Part shown: positions 57,401 through 64,000 of the stretch, piece after piece
Position numbering within the stretch: the stretch's first letter is position 1
How the letters are laid out: each line of letters starts with the position of its first letter
DNA from: Prasinococcaceae sp. CCMP 1430
Lineage: Eukaryota; Prasinodermophyta; Palmophyllophyceae; Prasinococcales; Prasinococcaceae
Assembly (NCBI GenBank): GCA_013416795.1
Contig: RQSC01000014.1
Coordinates: 225,597-289,596 of the forward strand
Reading direction: 5' to 3'
DNA: 64,000 nucleotides
Notes under the pieces: model-generated
Told to the model about the DNA's origin: nothing
Databases searched by the model: none
What the model saw: the letters and a program-made list of their open reading frames with translations, nothing else
Program-made: the position numbers and the translations under genes

Positions 57401-60400
57401 CGCGTTGCGATGCGCGCTGAGCGGCGCGGCACGAGTGTGCGTGCTCGCCCCGGCTGTCGTGCGCCATGGCGACACGCTAGCAAGCCTCGCAGACGCCATT
57501 GGGCCCTTCGTGGGCTCACGCGTGGTCGGTGCCGAAGGCGTGACTGCCGCAGCGGCATTGCTGGCCGCACTCCCTGGCATGCGCGCCGCCGCACACGACA
57601 TGGCCGTGGCGCTACGTCTGGCGTGCGGCGACAAGACCACCGCTACTACCCTCGCCGATGAGCCGTGCGCGCTGGCCGGCCTGCTCGCGCTCGTGCGGGC
57701 GTGTGGCCTCGCAGAGGACCCCACGTCATTCTATCCGCCACCCTCGATTGCCCAGCCAATGGCAGCTGCCGCGTTCGCCTTCATTTTCCCGGCGCTCGAC
57801 AGCGTGCTTCGCGCACCGCTGGCGAGCGCGCTCACACGCCCCTCGTTGGCAATGGTCGGGCTGCACTCGGCACCGGGCTCGCCCGTGCCACGCGCGGCGA
57901 TGCTGACCGCGTGCCTGTGCGCCCTTCACGCCTCGCCGGGACTGGCGACATCGATGCTGCCCGTGCTCTGTCGCCTGTGTGAGGGCCTCGACGAGGCGGA
58001 CCTTCTGCTTGCTCTTGAAGGTGCGCTCGACTCCGAGGTTGCGGTGCGTGCCACCGCACTGCAGGCGCTTGCGCGTGTGCCTGTTCTCGAGTCGGGTACC
58101 GCCAACTCCGACGCGCGCGTTGCGGCGCGCCTCTTTTTGGCATGCCACGACGAGGAGGATGCGAACGTGGAATACGCCGAAGTCGCCTGGAAGGCGTACG
58201 GTCACGCGCTCGATGCCGACGGCGCAAGGGAGCTGCTGGCGCTCCTGCGCCATCCCTCGGCTGCGGCGCGTTCCGCTGCTGCTGAGGCGCTCGCGACGGC
58301 GCTCGAGGACGGGGGCGTGGGCCTGCCCGTCAAGGACGCGCTGTCGACCGTCTTTGCCGATTACACACAACACGGTGGCGGGTTGGTGTCCGCGCGCCTG
58401 GGCACCGCCGAGGCGCTCACGAGCCTCGCGACGCTCATGGGCCCCGCCGAGCTTCCTGTGGTCGCGGCCTTCCTCCTGGGCCGTGGACTGAGCGACGCCG
58501 ACGAGGGGGTGCGCGCGCGTATGATCGATGCAGGTGTGGCGGTGATCGACGCGGGCGGGTCGGAGGGCGCCAACGCGTTGCTGCCCATATTCGACCGCTT
58601 CACGCAAGCAGGCCAGGCAGAGGGCATGAGCGTCGAAATGTACGACGTGGTGCGCGAGGGCGTGACGGTCTTGCTCGGCGCGCTGGCCAAGCACCTGCCA
58701 AAGGGTGACCCGCGCGTTGTCGAGATAGCGCACCTACTGCTCGACGTACTCACCACACCCTCGGAGTCCGTCCAGCGCTCGGTGGCCGCCTGCCTGCCAC
58801 CGCTCATGCCGGCGCTCACCGACAAGTCAAACGAGATTACCGCTGACCTGCTGAAGATGCTGCTGAAGAGCTCGAAATTCGCCGACCGCAAGGGGGCGGC
58901 CTTTGGCATCGCGGGTGCCGTCAAGGGCCTGGGAATCAGCGCGCTGAAGGCGCATGGCATCATGGACGCCATCAAGGCCGCAGCTGCCGACACCGACAAG
59001 AGCGCGAGCATCGGGCGCGAGGGCTCCATGTTTGCGATCCAGGCACTCTCGGAGAGCTTGGGCAGGCTGTTTGAGCCGTACGTCATGCACGTGATGCCGC
59101 TCATCCTGACGTGCCTGGGCGATGGCATGAAGTCGGTGCGCGAGGCCTCGCGCGGTGCCGCACAGGCCATCATGGCCAAGCTCAGCGCACAGGGCGTCAA
59201 GCTGGTCATGCCCTCGCTCCTGAAGGGCCTTGATGATGACGCGTGGCGCACCAAGCAAGGCTCTTGCCAGCTGCTGGGCTCGATGGCGCACCTCGCGCCC
59301 AAGCAACTTGGCGCGGCGCTTCCGAAGATCGTGCCCAAGCTCGCGGAGGCGCTGCAGGACACGCATGAGAAAGTGTCCAAGGCAGCCAAGGTTGCCCTCA
59401 AGGAAATTGGAGGCGTCATTCGCAACCCTGAGGTGGCCGCGCTGGTGTCCACGCTCATTTCGGCCATTGCGAATCCCGCTGAAAAGACTGCCAAATGCCT
59501 CGACTCGCTGTTGCGGACGGTCTTCGTCAACAGCGTAGACCCGGCATCGCTGGCGCTCATCGTTCCCGTGCTCTGCCGTGGCATGCGCGAGCGCAGGCCC
59601 GAGGACAAGCGAAAGGCCTGTCGCGTGGTGGGCAACATCACCGCGCTGGTCACCGACAGCAAGGACCTGCTGCCATACCTGGATAGCATCTCGCCCGAGC
59701 TGCGGAAGGCAGTGCTCGACCCCATTCCCGACGTGCGCGCCACCGCCGCCAAGGCGCTGGGCTCGCTGCTCGAGGGCGTGGGCCAGGACGCCTTCCCCGA
59801 CCTCTTCGAGTGGCTGCTCTCCGCGCTGTCCAGCGAGGTGTCATCCGTGGAGCGCACGGGAGCTGCGCAGGGCCTCGCTGAGGTGTGCTGCGCTCTCGGG
59901 CTTGACGCGCTGGACGGCCTGCTGCCCGAGATTGAGTCGCGTTGCGCCGACAAGAACGCCAACGTGCGTGAGGGTGCCATGGGCATGTGGATGTACCTCC
60001 CGGTGGCGCTGGGAGACCTCTTCGAGCCGTACATCGAGCGCTGCCTGCCGTTCTTGCTCGATGGTCTGGCGGACGAGGCGGAGGCCGTGCGTGAGATAGC
60101 GCTGTGCGGCGGGCGAAACATCGTCAACCTGTACGCGCACTCGAGCATGCCGCTGCTCCTGCCAACCATGACGGACGGCCTGTTCAGCGACAGCTGGCGC
60201 ATCCGCCAGGCGAGCGTTGAGCTGCTGGGCATGCTGCTGTTCCGCGTGTCGGGCATGAGCGGCAAGATCCAAACCAGTGCCGACTCTGACGACGAGGACA
60301 TCTCAGGCGCGTCCCAGGCGCAGGCGATTGCCGAGGCGCTCGGCCCCGAGGCGCGGCAGCGCGTGCTGGCCGCCATTTACATCGCACGCTCCGACGTGGC

Positions 60401-62888
60401 CATCACCGTGCGCCAGCAATCGCTGCACGTGTGGAAGACCATCGTCAGCAACACGCCGAGGACTCTCAAGGAGATCCTTCCCGAGATGATGCGAACGCTC
60501 ATCGCCAGCCTCGCGAGCGATTCGGAGGAGCGCAAGCGCATCGCTGGCCGCGCGTTGGGTGACCTCGTCAAGAAGCTCGGCGACAGCGTCCTCGCGCAGA
60601 TCCTGCCCATCCTGCAGCAGGGCCTCGAAGAGGCCGAGGACGACGACACCAAGCAAGGCGTGTGCTTTGGACTGGCGGAGGTCATGCAGGCCGCATCCCG
60701 CGACCAGCTCCAGGACCACCTGCAGAGGCTGCTGCCCGCTGTGCAGGCGGCCCTGTGCGACGAGGCGGTCGCCGTGCGCGAGGCTGCTGCGGACGCGCTC
60801 AACGAGCTGGTGGCGATGTTCGGCCCGAAGGTGGTGGCCGCGACCGTCGAGCCCATGCTGGGCGGGGCCGAGAGCGGCAGCGCGGACGCCGAGCGCTCGC
60901 TCGGCGGGCTTCGCGCGGTGGCGGAGTTGCGCCCCGCCCAGGTGGTGGAGTTCGCTCTGCCGCTCCTTCTGCAGGCCGGCGAAGATGGGGCGCTCACTGC
61001 AGGCAAGTGTGCGGCCATGGAGGCCATCGCTGAGGTGGCTGGCGATGCGGTCCTGGCGCAGAGCTCGACGATGCTCGCGCCGCTGCTCGAGGCGAGCGTT
61101 GGCGGGGGCGGCGCCGAGGATGGCGGCGGCGAGCTGGCGGAGGCCGCGTGGTCGGCCGCTGTGGCTGTGATGTCGCAGATGGCGGATGAGCAGGACGCCG
61201 AGCTTGCCGTCGGCAACCTGTTGGTGTGCGTCGACGATGCCGGTGCAGCTCCTGCCGCGCGCGCCAGGGCTTGCGACCTGGTGGCCCACGTTGCGAAGAC
61301 TTCTGCGAAGGTGGACCTGCGCAGCGTGACGGGCGACATGCTGTCGTCGCTGGTGAGCGTCGCGTCCGAGTCGGACGCTGTGCTGCTTGGCGCCGCGTGG
61401 GCTGCGATTGGCGCGGTGGTGGGCTCGGTGCCCAAGGAGACGCAGGGCGCCTTCATGCCACCCGTCCGCGCGGCGGTGTCCTCCATCAAGGAGAAGCGCC
61501 AGCGCGACGCCGAGGCGGAGGCGCGGCGCACCGGCAAGAGCGTTGCCGCCTCGCTTGACGCGCTGCAAGTGCCGGGCTTTGCGCAGGCCAAGGCCCTGCA
61601 GCCGGTGCTGCCCGTCTACCTGCAGGCGTTGCTGCTGGGTTCACCCGAGGGGCGCGAGAGGGCTGCAGACGGAATCCACGATCTGGTGTGCCTCGCGAGC
61701 GCGAGCGCACTGCGTCCGAGCGTCGTGGGCATCACCGGGCCTCTGATTCGTGTGGTTGGCGACAAGTTCAACTCGAACGTCAAGGCGGCCATCCTGCGCG
61801 CGCTGGGCGTCCTCGTGCAGCGCGGCGGCGTGGGCCTGAGGCCGTTCGTTCCGCAGCTGCAGACCACCTTCGTCAAGTGCCTCAACGACGGCTCGAGCAG
61901 CGTCCGCATGCGCGCTGCGGACGCGCTCGGTCGGCTGGCCGAGCTCTCGCCGCGCGTCGACGCGCTCGTGACCGATCTCGCGAGCGGCGTGGCGAGCGCG
62001 GAGGGGGGTGTGCTCGCGGCGACGCTCAAGGCGCTCTCTGGCGCGCTGCGCTTCGCGGGGCCCAAGCTCACCGAGGGTGCAATGGCAGGCGTGTGGCCGG
62101 CGCTCCAGGGGCCGCTGGCCAGCGACAACGAGGACGTGTGCGACGCGGCGGCCGCCACGGCAGGCGCGCTGCTCGCGCGGGCGCAGGTGGGCACGCTCGG
62201 ACCCATCTGGAGCGAGATCGCCGACGGCTGTGCCGCCGACGGTGCGGCGGCCAACGGCCCCGCGACCGCGCTGGCAGCAGCACTGCGCGAGACTGGCGGC
62301 GGTGCCAAGCGCGTGGCGACCGAGCGCGCGTTTGCCGACGCCGCCATGCGGGCCACGAAGGCGGCAGCGCGCTGCAGCGACTCGGTGGCGCGCTACGCGG
62401 CCGCGCGCGCGCTCGGCAGGCTGCTGCTCGCCGAGCGGCGGCACGGGCCCGCCGGTGCGTACGCGACGACGCTGGCGGCCTCCGAGCGTGTCTTCCAGGC
62501 GCTGCTCGCCGATACGAGCCTCGACGTGCGCAGAAGGGCGTGCACGAGCGCCAAGGTGGTGTCCAAGCTCTACCGCGGCGAGGCGGGCGTGCTGACGGAC
62601 GGCGTGGTGTGCGCCATCGCCGAGAAGCTCGGCGACCCCAGCCGATCGGTGCGGGTGGCGGCCGAGAAGGCGCTCATGTACGCGCTCGACGCGCGCGCGT
62701 CCGCCGCGGGCGTGGAGTCGGCGATTGCCGCGGCGAGCGCCGCGGGCTCGTCCAAGGCGGCCGGCCTCCTCAAAGAGCAGGCCAGGCGCCTCTGCAAGCT
62801 GCCGCAGCACTCGGAGGACGAGGAATCCGACGAGGAGGAGCTGGCGACCAACGCCAAGCAGCTGGCGCAGAGCATCGGCGCGGAGTAG
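54468..62888 (+). CDS. GCN1: GCN1, HEAT-repeat activator of the eIF2-alpha kinase GCN2
   Basis: Cytosolic ribosome-associated scaffold that senses stalled/collided ribosomes and activates GCN2. Exons 54468-54856, 54962-57077 and 57204-62888 (phases 2 and 0) give about 2729 residues, the usual GCN1 size. HEAT repeats fill the protein. Near residue ~836, exon 3 opens with a Lys-rich tract (KMDKAKSKKDKKDKPTK) and DKELHREARLKEQAENTRKV typical of GCN1. The eEF3-like central region is unmistakable: KQGSCQLLGSMAHLAPKQLG, HEKVSKAAKVALKEIGGVIR, SVERTGAAQGLAEVCCALGL, NVREGAMGMWMYLPVALGDL and DSWRIRQASVELLGMLLFRV. The RWD-binding part follows (RNIV..., RPFVPQLQTTFVKCLND). It ends with an acidic EDEESDEEELATNAKQLAQS tail. 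Splice 1 uses a strong GTACGT donor chosen by phase. Confidence 0.95.
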
Positions 62889-64000
62889 TGAGTGAGGCAC
62901 CCGGGCGCTCGCGACGGCCGAGACGCACGCATTTTGCCTAAACGATTCTGGTGTGTCACTCGATATCAAGCAGGCCCTCGCTCGCTCGTCGCGCGCCGCG
63001 AGCTGGCTCTCGCTAGCCTTGGGCCCTGCCTCAGCGCCACGCGCGAGGGCACGCGCGGGCGTCCCCACCGCGCGCTGTGCCGCCGGGCGCCGGGCCCGCG
63101 CGCTCTCGCGCGCACGCAGGCCCGAGTGCACGCACCGATGACCGCGTGCTCGCGCGCTCACGTGCGCGCGCACACAGTCAGCTTACAGCACCGTCGCCCT
63201 ACCAACCAATTGACCCGCACCCGAACCCTCCCTCGAACGCACAGTGTGAAGCACACGGGGTCGCACCCCACCCCCCAACTCGACGCGACGTGCCCGCCGT
63301 CCACTCCCTGCAGCCCCCCCTCTCCCCCGCCCCCCCCTCCCCATGCACACACGTGCACATTCCACCCCTACAAACCCTCCGGCGCGCCGTGGATTCGGGG
63401 TCTCGCGCGGCGGCCTCCCTCACCACGCAGCATCCGGCGGAATCCTCGCCCCGCGCGGCCTGGTGGCCCCCTGGGTTGGCCCCCAGGGCCATGGTTGAGG
63501 TGCGCCTGGGTTCCCACGTGGGCCTTTGGTGGCCCTGTTTGGGGCGCCAACGGGCAACGCGCGAGCGCGGGGGCGGGCGCGCGCTGGCGGAGAGGCTGAG
63601 CGTCAGGCGCTGCACGCGCGCGGCGCCAGCCTGTCGCGCGCGCGCGCGACGCGGCCCGACCCGATCCCGACGATCCCGATCCCGATCCGCGACGGAAAAA
63701 AAACACACACACACAACTCAAACGAGACGGTTACTCAGTATGCTACTAGACTAATGCACCGAATTGATGCCAACGGCCAGAATGTCACGCCGACATTCCA
63801 ACAGCCTCCGCCGCGCGCAATTCATCGGCGGGCCTTTTTTCGTGATAATCAGTCAGCATCCGGGCGATCGATCCGCTCACGGAGGGGATATTTCTGCGAC
63901 ATTGACGCGTGGGAAACAGGGTTGGCGGAATTTTCGTGTTCGGTGCGGGGTTGTTAGTGGTAGCGATGGGGTTGGCGCGATCGAGTCAGCGGGGTGACGT
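62889..64000. other. Gene-free right end
   Basis: 1112 bases in which no coding region is supported. It contains a pyrimidine-rich segment with CCACCCCCCAACTC and CCCCCCCTCTCCCCCGCCCC (63260-63350), A9 followed by (CA)n (63695-63715), and an AT-richer tail (63720-63960). The next gene presumably starts beyond the window. Confidence 0.5.

Noticed and set aside
58361-60376. 671-codon open frame on - inside GCN1
   Set aside because: Ser/Ala/Arg-rich antisense shadow of the HEAT-repeat exons; no start context or motifs.
61641-63173. 510-codon minus frame over the GCN1 3' end
   Set aside because: Crosses the GCN1 stop into the gene-free end; composition typical of shadows (Arg/Ala/His).
63380-63560. 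GGCC-rich segment with GGGTTGGCCCCCAGGGCC and GGTTCCCACGTGGGCC
   Set aside because: Palindromic-looking, but no repeat unit, gene or hairpin of clear size; compatible with biased composition.
1-64000. tRNA, rRNA, CRISPR array, insertion sequence, phage or viral genes
   Set aside because: Looked for T-loop GGTTCGA contexts, rRNA-like cores, spaced direct repeats, transposase and capsid motifs; none was convincing.

Overview
The window is nuclear DNA of a small, very GC-rich photosynthetic eukaryote. Genes are packed tightly, introns are few and short (most start GTGCG or GTGAG), and polypyrimidine-poor CAG acceptors are common. Three things point to a green alga with a primary plastid, probably of prasinophyte grade. 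psaF is nuclear. Putative plastid proteins carry simple arginine/alanine-rich transit regions with no separate ER signal peptide. Several genes have a plant-like architecture (a PP2C/cyclic-nucleotide-binding/kinase-like fusion, an SYP7 Qc-SNARE, a UFD1-like protein). A CFAP299 gene implies that a flagellum, or a flagellate stage, exists or existed. The species itself cannot be read from the sequence, so the lineage is inference.

Layout, left to right. 0-13 kb: the 3' end of psaF; the clamp loader gene CTF18 head-to-head with the RNase H2 subunit C gene; an unrecognised three-exon protein; a plastid alpha/beta hydrolase; FRA10AC1; a prolyl 4-hydroxylase with a ShK domain; an oxysterol-binding protein. 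13-27 kb: a small putative lumenal protein, a formiminotransferase, a SAM-domain protein, an F-box/Cys-rich protein, a coiled-coil protein, a FabG-like SDR head-to-head with a nitronate monooxygenase, a small hypothetical gene and a 3-beta-HSD-type dehydrogenase. 27-42 kb: a UFD1-like protein, CFAP299, an SYP7 SNARE, two large glycosylation enzymes that converge, a p24/TMED cargo receptor and ERCC8 (CSA). 42-64 kb: a probable mitoribosomal protein, a PsbP-like lumenal protein, an RMD5/GID-type E3 with an assembly gap at its 5' end, the PP2C-CNB-kinase fusion, a lumenal protein containing an 18-nt micro-exon, COQ3, an MpaB-family oxygenase and GCN1. The last 1.1 kb is gene-free.

There is no operon logic. 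Genes alternate strand almost perfectly between 14 and 39 kb, giving repeated head-to-head promoter regions of a few hundred bases or less. Functional themes that recur are the photosynthetic lumen (psaF, the PsbP-like protein, two small lumenal proteins), the secretory pathway (TMED, SYP7, P4H, two glycosyltransferases, OSBP) and genome maintenance (CTF18, RNASEH2C, ERCC8). No virus, plasmid, transposon, CRISPR array, rRNA or tRNA was found. Assembly weak points are an N gap (44290-44470), two single Ns (13766, 32149) and two long C/G homopolymers (5461-5542, 38198-38217).
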